Shown here: positions 1 through 8,206 of the stretch, piece by piece
Layout: every line of letters starts with the position of its first letter
How positions within the stretch are numbered: position 1 is the first letter of the stretch
Origin: Methanolobus mangrovi
Lineage (GTDB): Archaea; Halobacteriota; Methanosarcinia; Methanosarcinales; Methanosarcinaceae
DNA length: 64,000 bases
Direction of reading: 5' to 3'
NCBI RefSeq assembly: GCF_031312535.1
Contig: NZ_CP133594.1
Coordinates: 2,337,934-2,401,933, forward strand
The notes under the pieces: model-generated
The model's database searches: none
Told to the model about the DNA's origin: nothing
Seen by the model: the letters and a program-made list of their open reading frames with translations, nothing else
Program-made: the position numbers and the translations under genes

Positions 1-1052
1 GTTTGCATTCATTTGGCATGGAGGCTGCAGAAGCTCTCTCCATGGCGCGTAAACAGGTCGCAGAAGCAATTGGTGCTCTGCCTGAAGAAATTATATTCAC
101 ATCAGGAGGAACAGAATCGGATAATCTTGCAATAAGGGGTGTAATCCCTCATAACTCCGGAAAAAAACACATCATTACATCAGTTGTCGAGCATCCTGCA
201 GTGCTTAATACATGTGCTTATCTTGAAAGCCTGGGCCATGAGGTATCATATATCCAGGTTGATGGCGATGGTGTGGTGGATCTTGGAAAGCTAGAGGCTT
301 CGATTCGTGAGAACACTGTTCTCATAAGTGTAATGCATGCTAATAATGAAGTAGGAACCATCCAGCCCATAAAAGAGATTGGACAAATTGCAAAGAAAAA
401 CAATATTTACTTCCATACTGATGCAGTACAGAGTGTTGGAAAGATCCCTGTTAATGTGGATGACCTCGGAGTTGATATGCTTTCGATATCCTCTCACAAG
501 ATACACGGACCAAAAGGTGTCGGGGTATTGTATGTTCGAAAGGGAACAACCATTGAGCCGATAGTCTTTGGTGGCAATCATGAAAATGGCATGCGTTCGG
601 GAACTGAGAATATCCCTGGTATTGTAGGTATCGGTAAAGCAATGATCCTTGCAAAGGAACGTCTAGATGCCGATTCAAAACATATGCAGCAAATGCGTGA
701 TTCTTTAATAAGCAGGATATTTGAGTCAGTTACGGATGTTCGCCTAAATGGGCATCCTGCACAACGTCTTCCAAACAATGTAAATTTAAGTTTCAAATAC
801 GCGGAAGGTGAATCCATGCTCATGCTCCTGGATATGAAGGGCATTGCAGTGTCGACAGGTTCAGCATGCTCATCCAAATCCCTGAAGGCATCCCACGTAC
901 TCAGTTCTCTTAATATAGAGGACGATTACATACATGGTTCCCTGCGGATAAGTCTTGGAAGGGAAAATACTATGGAAGACATAGATTATGTTGTTGAGAG
1001 CCTGAAGGAAACAGTTTTGAAGCTCAGGGAAATGTCTGCGATTTCCAGTTAA
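1..1052 (+). CDS. iscS: Cysteine desulfurase IscS/NifS, 5' end outside window
   Basis: A PLP enzyme that removes sulfur from cysteine as an enzyme-bound persulfide and passes it to the IscU scaffold. The reading frame is open at the left edge, so the first residues lie outside the window; 349 residues are visible. The PLP lysine sits in an SSHKIHGPKG motif (visible residue 166) and the catalytic cysteine in STGSACSSKS (residue 289), so the enzyme should be active. Class V aminotransferase signatures run throughout (SGGTESDN near the start, HTDAVQSVGK in the middle). iscU follows after 19 bases with a GGGAGG ribosome site, forming an iscSU operon. Family assignment is secure; which of the methanogen IscS paralogues it is cannot be told. 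Confidence 0.95.
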   Translation, partial: LHSFGMEAAEALSMARKQVAEAIGALPEEIIFTSGGTESDNLAIRGVIPHNSGKKHIITSVVEHPAVLNTCAYLESLGHEVSYIQVDGDGVVDLGKLEASIRENTVLISVMHANNEVGTIQPIKEIGQIAKKNNIYFHTDAVQSVGKIPVNVDDLGVDMLSISSHKIHGPKGVGVLYVRKGTTIEPIVFGGNHENGMRSGTENIPGIVGIGKAMILAKERLDADSKHMQQMRDSLISRIFESVTDVRLNGHPAQRLPNNVNLSFKYAEGESMLMLLDMKGIAVSTGSACSSKSLKASHVLSSLNIEDDYIHGSLRISLGRENTMEDIDYVVESLKETVLKLREMSAISS

Positions 1053-1071
1053 AATACAGTGGGAGGTATTC

Positions 1072-1440
1072 ATGTATTCAAAAAAGGTTATTGAGGAATT
1101 TAGCAATCCCAAAAACGTAGGTAGTATAGAGGATGCTGATGGTGTGGGTGAAATCGGAAGCACCATTGATGGTGATATAATAAATATATCTATCAAGGTG
1201 AAGGACAACGTGATCGAAGATGTCAAGTTCAAGACATTCGGTTGTGTTGTTGCAATTTCCACATCAAGCATGGTTACGAATCTGGCAAAGGGAAAGACTA
1301 TCGATGAAGCTCTTGCACTAGACAATGAAGATGTTATCAATGCCCTTGAAGGCCTTCCTGAAGGGAAGGACAGGTGCTCTGGTTTTGCCCTTGATGCTCT
1401 TAAACTGGCAATTGAAGATTACAGGCAAAAGAACAAATGA
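1072..1440 (+). CDS. iscU: Fe-S scaffold IscU/NifU-like, first ligand Cys replaced by Asp
   Basis: This 122-residue IscU-type scaffold, on which Fe-S clusters are normally assembled with sulfur from IscS, directly follows iscS. The fold signature is clear: YSKKVIEEFSNPKNVG at the N-terminus, FKTFGCVVAISTSSM with Cys58, and CSGFALDALKLAI with Cys102. The usual first ligand lies in a G-x-P-x-C-G-D motif; here the same place reads GSTIDGD, so Asp33 replaces the cysteine while the following Gly-Asp is kept. Only two of the three canonical cysteines remain. Either the Asp is a ligand, giving an altered cluster site, or the protein acts as a sulfur or iron carrier rather than a standard scaffold. 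Confidence 0.9.
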   Translation: MYSKKVIEEFSNPKNVGSIEDADGVGEIGSTIDGDIINISIKVKDNVIEDVKFKTFGCVVAISTSSMVTNLAKGKTIDEALALDNEDVINALEGLPEGKDRCSGFALDALKLAIEDYRQKNK

Positions 1441-1462
1441 CAATTAAAAAAGGTGACTTCTT

Positions 1463-1825
1463 ATGAAAACAACATGTGAGATCATGGTTCAGCGGGTACT
1501 GCCTGCTATACGTGCAGAGCTTGCGAGATGTATGATCTGTGAGCATGGAAAAAACCAGCAGGAAGTTGCAGAGGTACTGGAGCTATCACGGGCAGCCGTG
1601 TCTCAGTATGTCAATGATAAACGTGGTGCAGAGGTTGATTTTTCAGAGGAGGCCCAGCAGGAGATAAAGAGATTTGCTGCCAGTCTTCTTGAGGGGATGA
1701 AGTCAAGGGAGCAGGTTGCTGGAATGTGCAATGTCTGCAAGTTCGTCCAGCGTTCCGGCTGGCTCAACAAAAATGAACCGTATGCCGGTTATTGTGTTCT
1801 TTGCGGAGATGGCGAGGTTCATTGA
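1463..1825 (+). CDS. Cysteine-rich HTH regulator in the isc operon
   Basis: A 120-residue DNA-binding protein. Residues about 31-50 form a helix-turn-helix (QQEVAEVLELSRAAVSQYV) of the Xre-like type common in archaeal regulators. Seven cysteines occur as C5, C23-x2-C26, C89-x2-C92 and C111-x2-C114, enough to bind an Fe-S cluster or zinc. It starts 22 bases after iscU, so it is probably cotranscribed with iscSU and may sense cluster status as IscR does in bacteria, although it is unrelated to IscR. The stop TGA overlaps the TTG start of nre. The HTH assignment is firm; the sensing role is inference. Confidence 0.8.
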   Translation: MKTTCEIMVQRVLPAIRAELARCMICEHGKNQQEVAEVLELSRAAVSQYVNDKRGAEVDFSEEAQQEIKRFAASLLEGMKSREQVAGMCNVCKFVQRSGWLNKNEPYAGYCVLCGDGEVH

Positions 1826-3045
1826 CGCAAAATCTTTGCATAAAATGTAAGGGCAAAGGTCTTTGTGGACGACCAAGGTGTCCTATCCTGGAGAAATTCA
1901 AGTCCATAGAGTCCGTAATTCCGAAATCCTCCGGTGAGACTTCTATTTTTGGCGCATCTCCTCCATCTGTCTTTGTGGGGCGGTACAATTATCCTGAGGT
2001 AAAAGCAGGTCCCATGATACCGCCTGAGCTTTGCGGGGATGAGGCAATGTTGCTGGAAGACCCAAAATCCTTGCTGAAGATGAATATACAGGATGTCATT
2101 GCATCCCGTTCCCAGCTTGTAAGGGCTAACACAGGTATTAATGTGAAGAATGCACGTTCTCCTGATAATCAACTGATTGAAAGATCCCAGGAATTAGCCC
2201 TGTCAAAAAATCCTGTGGATACTGAGGCATGGTTCAATAAGCCCATAAGTAACAAACTCAAATTCGATAACGTCCTGACTCCTATGGGTCCTTCGGGTGA
2301 CCTGAAGAAATTCGATATAACTGAGAATCCCAAAGTCCCAAAGAAAGTAGATTATCTGGTGTATGATGAAGATGCACTGGCAAAGGATGCAATATCCGAG
2401 TTATGGGGCGGTAATATCCCTGCAGAACATATCACGCGCCTTCTTTCTATCGGGCTTTTAGGTCAGGAACGAAAATTAGTCCCTACCCGCTGGTCTATAA
2501 CTGCAGTCGACGATATGGTGGGAAAGGACCTCCTTTCAAATATAAGGGACTACCAGCAGTTGAGTGAAGTTCAGGTTTTCAGTGGTGGCGTATTTGGTAA
2601 TCACTTTGAAATAATCCTGATTCCCCGCATGTTCTCATTTGAGTTAATTGAGGTCTGGATGCCGCGTACTGTTTGGTCCGGAGGGAGCACGTGGATAGGG
2701 GCAGATCATGAGGATTTCGGTGGAAAAAAGAAATACTCTGATCTTGCAGGCGGTTACTATGCAGCTCGTCTGGGTGCCTTGGAATATCTTAATTCCATTC
2801 GCAGGCAGGCTACCGTATTCATGGTTAGGGAAATAAGGCCTGAATACTGGGCACCGCTTGGCGTATGGGTTGTCAGGGAAGGTGTGAGGGAAGCATTCAA
2901 CAATGAACCTCAACGTTTTGAATCCGTGGGGCAGGCGCTTTCAGATATTTCAATCCGTATAAAGACTTCATCATCTGAATGGTTGCCAAAAGCAGCTTTG
3001 TTGCCTGATATACGCTTCCAGCGGACTCTTAACTCTTTCTTCTAA
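1822..3045 (+). CDS. nreA: Archaeal DNA repair protein Nre with C-terminal PIP box
   Basis: A 407-residue Nre family protein (DUF650/DUF651), an archaeal factor linked to repair of DNA damage through PCNA. The N-terminus carries a zinc-type cluster CIKCKGKGLCGRPRCPIL. The very C-terminus reads QRTLNSFF, a textbook PCNA-interacting motif (Q-x2-L-x2-F-F). TTG at 1822 is chosen as start because it overlaps the upstream TGA as TTGA and follows a GGCGAGG ribosome site; an upstream in-frame TTG at 1792 would add ten unlikely residues inside the preceding gene. Translational coupling to the isc regulator suggests joint control, perhaps of oxidative damage responses. Family confidence is high; the biochemical activity is not visible. 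Confidence 0.85.
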   Translation: MTQNLCIKCKGKGLCGRPRCPILEKFKSIESVIPKSSGETSIFGASPPSVFVGRYNYPEVKAGPMIPPELCGDEAMLLEDPKSLLKMNIQDVIASRSQLVRANTGINVKNARSPDNQLIERSQELALSKNPVDTEAWFNKPISNKLKFDNVLTPMGPSGDLKKFDITENPKVPKKVDYLVYDEDALAKDAISELWGGNIPAEHITRLLSIGLLGQERKLVPTRWSITAVDDMVGKDLLSNIRDYQQLSEVQVFSGGVFGNHFEIILIPRMFSFELIEVWMPRTVWSGGSTWIGADHEDFGGKKKYSDLAGGYYAARLGALEYLNSIRRQATVFMVREIRPEYWAPLGVWVVREGVREAFNNEPQRFESVGQALSDISIRIKTSSSEWLPKAALLPDIRFQRTLNSFF

Positions 3046-3052
3046 ATAGTTA

Positions 3053-3136
3053 TATATAGTTTATTTATCTCTATATAGTATATAGTGCACACATTTATGT
3101 TTCACTTACCCTCTAGCCATACTAAATCTATATAGT
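3053..3136 (+). promoter_or_regulatory. Three TATATAGT repeats upstream of pit
   Basis: The octamer TATATAGT occurs at 3053-3060, 3072-3079 and 3129-3136, with a shorter TATAGT at 3081-3086. The region lies between nre and the phosphate transporter. One or more copies could be TATA boxes; the last is followed at once by GGAG at 3137-3140, 10 bases before the pit start. Whether the repetition is alternative promoters or regulator sites is open. Confidence 0.4.
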
Positions 3137-3150
3137 GGAGAATATTACCG

Positions 3151-4188
3151 ATGAGTTTTTTTGATCCTCTCGTATTGTTATTGGTTGCAGCAGGTCTGTA
3201 TATGGCATGGAATATCGGTGCCAATGACCTTGCAAATGCCATGGGAACGTCAGTAGGCAGTGGGGCGCTGTCTATCAAACAAGTAATTATAATTGCAGGT
3301 GTTTTTGAGTTTGCAGGCGCCGTACTTTTTGGAAAAAGAGTTACTTCCACCATTGCCAAGGGCATTGTCCCTGTTGACTCCATCAGTCTAATTGATCCGC
3401 ATCTTGTGGCCATTGGAATGCTTGCAGCTATCCTTGCAGCAGGTTTCTGGATCACACTTGCCACATTCTATAATCTCCCTGTGTCCACCACACATTCAAT
3501 TGTAGGTGCTGTCCTTGGTTTTGGTTTAATGGCAGCATACTATGGTATCATCGGTTTTGAAGAGATAAAATGGGCCGTATTGGGTAAAATAGTTGGTAGT
3601 TGGCTGGTCTCGCCACTTCTTGGAGCGTTGCTTGCTTATGTTATCTTTTCTCTCATCCGGTATTTCATACTTCAAAAAGCAGATGATCCTTATAATGTAG
3701 AGAAGAAATTCGTCCTTCTACAGACAATGACTGCATGTTACATTGCCTTTGCACATGGTTCCAACGATGTTGCAAATGCTATCGGTCCTCTGTATGCAGG
3801 TTTGAATTCACTTGAGATGGCAGGCCTTGTTATTCCTCTCTGGGTAATGGCTCTTGGAGGTATTGGAATGGTCATAGGACTTGCTACATGGGGATACCGT
3901 GTGATTGAAACTATCGGCACACGAATAACCGAACTTACTCCTACAAGAGGTTTTTCGGCAGAGTTTGCCACAGCTTCCGTGGTGGTCCTCCATAGTTACA
4001 GTTCCCTGCCAATATCTACCACACACACACTTGTGGGTTCAGTTATAGGTGTTGGACTTGCTGGTGGTCTTGCGGCGGTTGATTTAAGTGTTATCGGAAA
4101 GATAGTTGTTTCCTGGATAGTTACTGTACCTGCAGCGGCAATTACATCTGCTATTATATTTGCAGGGCTAATGGGAGTCGGACTATGA
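3151..4188 (+). CDS. pit: Inorganic phosphate transporter, PiT family
   Basis: A 345-residue membrane permease of the PiT family, which imports phosphate with H+ or Na+. Two inverted copies of the family signature are present: [20 protein letters not shown] near residue 24 and [19 protein letters not shown] near residue 197, each followed by a PxSTTH motif ([22 protein letters not shown]). About ten hydrophobic helices are predictable. The ATG of the DUF47 gene overlaps its stop as ATGA, the usual pit-DUF47 pairing in archaea. The length is typical of shorter archaeal PiT proteins. Confidence 0.93.
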   Translation: MSFFDPLVLLLVAAGLYMAWNIGANDLANAMGTSVGSGALSIKQVIIIAGVFEFAGAVLFGKRVTSTIAKGIVPVDSISLIDPHLVAIGMLAAILAAGFWITLATFYNLPVSTTHSIVGAVLGFGLMAAYYGIIGFEEIKWAVLGKIVGSWLVSPLLGALLAYVIFSLIRYFILQKADDPYNVEKKFVLLQTMTACYIAFAHGSNDVANAIGPLYAGLNSLEMAGLVIPLWVMALGGIGMVIGLATWGYRVIETIGTRITELTPTRGFSAEFATASVVVLHSYSSLPISTTHTLVGSVIGVGLAGGLAAVDLSVIGKIVVSWIVTVPAAAITSAIIFAGLMGVGL

Positions 4189-4877
4189 TAAAGAAAGAGT
4201 ATATCCGTTCTGTATTGAATATATTTGCAAGTTCTCCTTTCAAACCACTGGTAATGCATGCCAACAAAGGAGGCGATTGTGTCAGGAAACTCAACGAGTC
4301 ACTGATAGCCTACTGTGATGGCAATATGGACATAGTAGAGGAATTGAGCAATCAGATCGATGTTATAGAACACGAAGCTGATGTCATAAAACAGACCATT
4401 CGTTCCGAGCTGTCCTCTTCCATAATGCTTCCTGTACATGCCAATGACCTGCTCAATTTCCTGAAGCCGCAGGACTCTATATCAGACGATGCGCAGGAAG
4501 TGGCATTCTGGCTAACGGTGCACAAATTCGAGGCACCCGATGATATACGTGATGGATTCAAGGAGCTCATGGCGAAGACCCTTGAAACAGTGGAAATGTA
4601 TGAAGACCTTGTTTCCACCCTTGGGGAACTACTGGAAACGTCTTTCAGTAAAAGAGATGTTGAAGAAACCCTTCACCTTGTAGTAAAAGTAGAGGAAATG
4701 GAGCATCAGGTCGATGTTATTGAAAAAGATCTGGTGAGGCAGATCTTCAGGAATGAAAATAATATTGGCGCGGTTGGCGTGTACCACCTTGCCCGCCTTG
4801 TAAGGGGCATTGGTGATATTGCAGACAAGTCCGAGCATGCAGCAGACAGGTTAAGGACAATGGTCCTGAGAAGGTAA
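4185..4877 (+). CDS. DUF47 / PhoU-like phosphate transport partner
   Basis: A 230-residue all-helical cytoplasmic protein of the DUF47 family (TIGR00153), a PhoU relative that accompanies PiT transporters and is thought to control them. Helical segments rich in acidic and hydrophobic heptads run throughout, with PhoU-like E/D-x3-D patterns such as [12 protein letters not shown] and [12 protein letters not shown] that bind metals in PhoU proteins. It is translationally coupled to pit by an ATGA overlap, so the two are made in step. The operon ends in a perfect palindrome spanning the stop codon. Confidence 0.88.
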   Translation: MIKKEYIRSVLNIFASSPFKPLVMHANKGGDCVRKLNESLIAYCDGNMDIVEELSNQIDVIEHEADVIKQTIRSELSSSIMLPVHANDLLNFLKPQDSISDDAQEVAFWLTVHKFEAPDDIRDGFKELMAKTLETVEMYEDLVSTLGELLETSFSKRDVEETLHLVVKVEEMEHQVDVIEKDLVRQIFRNENNIGAVGVYHLARLVRGIGDIADKSEHAADRLRTMVLRR

Positions 4878-4887
4878 TTACCTTCTC
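4868..4887. terminator. 20-bp perfect palindrome between convergent genes
   Basis: GAGAAGGTAATTACCTTCTC is a perfect palindrome that includes the DUF47 stop codon and lies 5 bases from the end of the convergent CrtI-like gene at 4892. It is followed by a short AT-rich tract on the plus side. It probably serves as a transcription end or mRNA-stabilising hairpin for either strand. Confidence 0.5.
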
Positions 4888-4891
4888 ATTA

Positions 4892-6343
4892 TTACTTGTG
4901 AAGACATCCGTCTTCGTTCATCTTTTTAAGTAATTCGACTATCGAATATGCTGCACGGGTGACTCCCATACTTCTTTTATCAGTGTCCGTTCCAGCTGCA
5001 TAAAGTCCGTTGATAGGTGTTCTTACATCGGCGAAATAGCCGTCGATGGTCACAGCAGCTTTTTCAGGAATCGTTATCTGATTGTGCTTCATCTCAATAT
5101 GTTCCTCGATTTTCGGGATAGCATGATAGATCGTTTCATATGCTTTCTTTATCTGCATATCTTCATTATCCTCCCCGTCAATTATGAATGTGAAACCAAC
5201 GAGCTGTTTTCCCTTTGGTGCCAGTGAAGCATCATAGTTGCTTATTGGCATAGCCCAGTAAGGAGCGTCCTTGAACCAGATCTCCGATCCGATGTAATTG
5301 AACTCGTCCATAATACAGTCCAGTCCAGTCCATACAGTCAGACTTTTGGTGTGTACGACACCTTTTAGCTCTTGTATGTAGGAGTTTGGAAGACTCTCTA
5401 TCATGGAAGGAAGGTCAGTAACAAATCCTGTGTATATAACTTTCCTGGCAGTGTATACCTCATCAGCTTCAACACCGGTCACCCTGCCTTTATCTGTGAG
5501 TATCTTCTTTACTTCGCAGTCAGTTTTAATCTCCACTGTCTTTGGAAGTGAGAATAAAAGCGCATTAAGGAGGGCTTTCAATCCTTTTCTTGGATAGCCC
5601 TGAGAATAGCTGACCTTGTTAGTTGCCAGTCTTCCAAGGGATGTGAAAGGATTGGATACCCTGTTGATCCTTGTCTGCAATGAAGCATGCAGGTTTGGTG
5701 GAAGTATTGATCGTGGGACTGGTTCCACAGCCATCTTCTCATTAGACTTCATTATATTCTCTAACTGTTCTTCCGGTACGCTGTCACGTACAAAACTGCT
5801 TCCTGCAAGGATCCTCTGGGCAGATGTCTGCTTCATGTCCTTGCCTGAAAGGAAGTGGCATATGGTATCTACGAAGTCATATGTGTCAGCTGAAAGGTTG
5901 TTTGGCATGAATTCATAGACCGATTGCTTGGCCAGGTCAGTTCCGAATGTAGAGAGAGTGAGTGCTTTGGTGATGGCCTGCGTGAGTACTATCCTGTCCT
6001 TGCGTGGAAGGACATCGAATGTGACAAACTCCTTGATATTAGAAGGAACTTTCATGAACTGGTTCTCAGTTCTTATGTAGTAGTATCCGTAATCCTCAAA
6101 GACCGGAACGTAATCAAAATAATTATCCATAAGCCTTCTAAGAGGCCCTACTTCAAGATGTGTAATGGCATGGGCGCCTGTATCTACCTGGAAACCATCA
6201 ACCATATAGCTGTTACAGTTACCGCCTACGAATTTATCTTTTTCAAGTACCAGTACTTTATTTCCATGTTTAGAAAGGGTGAGTGCGGACAGAAGCCCGC
6301 TTATACCTGCACCCACGACTATTACATCGTAATCTTCCATCAT
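4892..6343 (-). CDS. FAD-dependent oxidoreductase, CrtI/phytoene desaturase-like
   Basis: A 483-residue flavoprotein of the phytoene-desaturase/CrtISO/amine-oxidase superfamily. The N-terminus (YDVIVVGAGISGLLSALTLS, residues 4-23) is a Rossmann FAD-binding beta-alpha-beta unit, followed by VLEKDKFVGGNCNSY. The C-terminal LYAAGTDTDKRSMGVTRAAYS is the second FAD-contacting motif of this superfamily. In methanogens such proteins are often annotated as NAD(P)/FAD-dependent oxidoreductases and may act on isoprenoid lipids or retinoid-like chains. The substrate cannot be read from the sequence. purC lies 29 bases upstream in the same direction and may be cotranscribed. Confidence 0.85.
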   Translation of the reverse strand: MMEDYDVIVVGAGISGLLSALTLSKHGNKVLVLEKDKFVGGNCNSYMVDGFQVDTGAHAITHLEVGPLRRLMDNYFDYVPVFEDYGYYYIRTENQFMKVPSNIKEFVTFDVLPRKDRIVLTQAITKALTLSTFGTDLAKQSVYEFMPNNLSADTYDFVDTICHFLSGKDMKQTSAQRILAGSSFVRDSVPEEQLENIMKSNEKMAVEPVPRSILPPNLHASLQTRINRVSNPFTSLGRLATNKVSYSQGYPRKGLKALLNALLFSLPKTVEIKTDCEVKKILTDKGRVTGVEADEVYTARKVIYTGFVTDLPSMIESLPNSYIQELKGVVHTKSLTVWTGLDCIMDEFNYIGSEIWFKDAPYWAMPISNYDASLAPKGKQLVGFTFIIDGEDNEDMQIKKAYETIYHAIPKIEEHIEMKHNQITIPEKAAVTIDGYFADVRTPINGLYAAGTDTDKRSMGVTRAAYSIVELLKKMNEDGCLHK

Positions 6344-6372
6344 ATCCCCTCATTACGAGTAAATGCGTGTGC

Positions 6373-7086
6373 TTATTCAAAGATCTCAGGCACGATGCGC
6401 CTTGCAACTTCTTCGTATGCTTTGGAAAGATCTCCCTTATCAAAGCGGAAAATATCCTTGTCCATTGATTCGCCTGTGCTCTTGTCCCAGAGTCGGCATG
6501 TGTCACATGATATCTCATCAGCCACAACGATCTTGCCGTCAACTCTTCCGAACTCCAGTTTGAAATCAGGGAGCAGGAATCCTTTTTCATCAAGGTATTT
6601 CACGAGTATCTCGTTGATCTTCAGGGCCATTGCACGGATCTGCGCAATCTCTTCGTAAGTGGCAATTCCCATGGCTACAGCGATATCTTCGTTCATCATA
6701 GGGTCGCCGTGTTCGTCACTCTTGTAATCCATTACAATCACGGGTGTTTTGAAAACAGTCCCTTCTTTAATAGGATACTTGCGTGTGATAGAACCTGCTG
6801 CAATGTTACGTGGAATTACTTCGATCAGTATTATCTCAACAGCACGGACGAGCATTTCGTTGTCAGAAACCATCCCCAGGTAATGTGTGGGGATGCCTTG
6901 CTCTTCAAGCATCTCAAATATCTTTTTAGATATCTGTGCATTGAAATAGCCCTTGTTCTTAGCTTCGCTCTTCTTCTTGCCGTCAAATGCCGTAAGACTG
7001 TCCCTGAACTCTGAGATCAGTTTTTCTGGGTCTTCGGTTTTGTAGATGGTCTTTGCTTTTCCTGAGTATAACTGTTCTTTCTTCAT
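6373..7086 (-). CDS. purC: SAICAR synthase (purine biosynthesis)
   Basis: Phosphoribosylaminoimidazole-succinocarboxamide synthase joins CAIR and aspartate with ATP in purine synthesis. The hallmarks are present: [13 protein letters not shown] at the N-terminus, [21 protein letters not shown] in the middle, and [28 protein letters not shown] near the C-terminus. The ATG at 7086 is preferred over in-frame ATGs at 7095 and 7092 because AGAGGATG lies at a good distance before it. The resulting 237 residues match the family. The gene is transcribed away from nikR. Confidence 0.95.
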   Translation of the reverse strand: MKKEQLYSGKAKTIYKTEDPEKLISEFRDSLTAFDGKKKSEAKNKGYFNAQISKKIFEMLEEQGIPTHYLGMVSDNEMLVRAVEIILIEVIPRNIAAGSITRKYPIKEGTVFKTPVIVMDYKSDEHGDPMMNEDIAVAMGIATYEEIAQIRAMALKINEILVKYLDEKGFLLPDFKLEFGRVDGKIVVADEISCDTCRLWDKSTGESMDKDIFRFDKGDLSKAYEEVARRIVPEIFE

Positions 7087-7164
7087 CTGCATCATCCTCT
7101 TGTCAATAGCATTATTGATTACTTTATATATAGATGTTCTATAATTATTTATGTCTTAATTTAT

Positions 7165-7210
7165 GTATCATTAGTGTACTATTATTGCATACTAAATGTT
7201 ATTATGATAC
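7165..7210. promoter_or_regulatory. Inverted repeat between purC and nikR
   Basis: GTATCAT (7165-7171) and ATGATAC (7204-7210) form an inverted repeat with a 32-base AT-rich spacer 26 bases before the nikR start. NikR sites elsewhere are GTATGA-type half sites separated by 16 bases, so the match is only partial. It could be an autoregulatory operator or a chance repeat in AT-rich DNA. Confidence 0.3.
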
Positions 7211-7235
7211 TGATTGATTATTATAGGTGAACCAA

Positions 7236-7658
7236 ATGGAACAGGAACTTATGCGTATTGGGGTATCTCTTCCCGAAAATCTTCTGACTAAATTTGACAC
7301 GATCATCGAACAGAGAGGTTACTCTTCCCGTTCTGAAGGAATCAGGGATTCCATCAGGAACTATATTACCCATTATGAATGGATGAGTGATGTAAAAGGC
7401 AGGCGTGTAGGTACTATCACTTTGATATATGACCATACAAAGCGTGGCCTTTCAAGCGCTCTTACTGAAATACAGCATGATTACTCTCATATTATTAAGT
7501 CTTCCGTCCACATTCATCTTGACCATGATAACTGTCTGGAAGTCATCATTCTTGATGGTGAAGGCGAAGAGGTAAAAGAGGTTGCTGAGAGGACAATGGC
7601 GCTTAAAGGTGTCAATTACGTCAAACTCAATACAGCCCTTCCGGCAGAGAAATCATAA
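7236..7658 (+). CDS. nikR: Nickel-responsive regulator NikR
   Basis: A 140-residue ribbon-helix-helix repressor with a C-terminal ACT-like nickel sensor. The RHH domain is [20 protein letters not shown] followed by [13 protein letters not shown]. The sensor contains [24 protein letters not shown], which supplies the conserved histidines and the cysteine of the square-planar nickel site. ATG 7236 is chosen because GGTGA lies 5 bases before it; a GTG at 7227 would add three residues. Nickel is needed for methyl-CoM reductase, CO dehydrogenase and hydrogenases in methanogens, but no nickel transporter lies beside this gene. The stop is 2 bases from the end of the convergent arsR-type gene. Confidence 0.95.
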   Translation: MEQELMRIGVSLPENLLTKFDTIIEQRGYSSRSEGIRDSIRNYITHYEWMSDVKGRRVGTITLIYDHTKRGLSSALTEIQHDYSHIIKSSVHIHLDHDNCLEVIILDGEGEEVKEVAERTMALKGVNYVKLNTALPAEKS

Positions 7659-7660
7659 AA

Positions 7661-8020
7661 TCAGATCTCTTTTTTGAATGAGGACTCAATTGCCCTCAAC
7701 ATTTTTTTCCCTGGTTCCGTCAGATAATATATTTGGAAATTCTTGTCCCTTCTCGAGTCAACAAGGTCTGCATCCTTGAGCAGTTTCAGGTGGTATGAAA
7801 GTGCAGAATGTTTATAGTCAGTAGTCTCCACCAGCACGCATACACACAGTTCACTGATATGGAGGGCTTTTAGAATACGTATTCTTACTGGGTCAGAAAG
7901 TACTTTAAAAAGAGATACTAGGTTATTGACATCTTCTTTCATAGCTTCATGGACTTTCAGAGTTGTTGCGTCCGGAAGTATGTAAGGTTCCTGGCTCCTT
8001 TCGTTTACCTGTATTGTCAT
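7661..8020 (-). CDS. ArsR-family winged-helix repressor
   Basis: A 119-residue metalloregulator-like protein. The winged helix runs from about residue 33 to 110, with LVSLFKVLSDPVRIRILKAL, then ELCVCVLVETTDYKHSALSYHLKLLKDADLV as recognition region, and a wing containing DSRRDKNFQIYYL. The ELCVCVL stretch matches the alpha-3 cysteine pair that senses As(III) or Cd/Pb in ArsR/CadC. No transport or resistance gene is adjacent, so its target is unknown. It converges with nikR. Confidence 0.9.
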   Translation of the reverse strand: MTIQVNERSQEPYILPDATTLKVHEAMKEDVNNLVSLFKVLSDPVRIRILKALHISELCVCVLVETTDYKHSALSYHLKLLKDADLVDSRRDKNFQIYYLTEPGKKMLRAIESSFKKEI

Positions 8021-8092
8021 CTGTTTGATAATTAAGGTTCAACAGATTAATAGATTTTGCAATAGAACTAATATAGAATAACCAAAAAAAGG

Positions 8093-8206
8093 TTAATTGA
8101 ACTCCTTTTCAATAAATAGTGGTGCATACTTCTTGTCCGTATCCTGTATGTGCCCAACGAACCATTCCTTGGGGAAGTTCAGGATATCATAACTAACTCC
8201 TGCTTT
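8093..8206 (-). pseudogene. Remnant of a bacteriohemerythrin C-terminus
   Basis: In the frame that continues directly past the stop codon of the neighbouring propeller protein, the minus strand encodes KAGVSYDILNFPKEWFVGHI followed by QDTDKKYAPLFIEKEFN and a stop at 8093-8095. This matches the last helix of bacteriohemerythrins, where DWLxxHIxxTDKKYxPFL carries a His and an Asp ligand of the di-iron O2 site; both are kept here. No start codon or earlier hemerythrin motifs are present, so this is a 3' fragment left after rearrangement. It is too short to be a functional gene. Confidence 0.6.

Noticed and set aside
5924-6658. 244-codon plus-strand frame across the CrtI-like gene and purC
   Set aside because: It spans two genes of the other strand and matches nothing.
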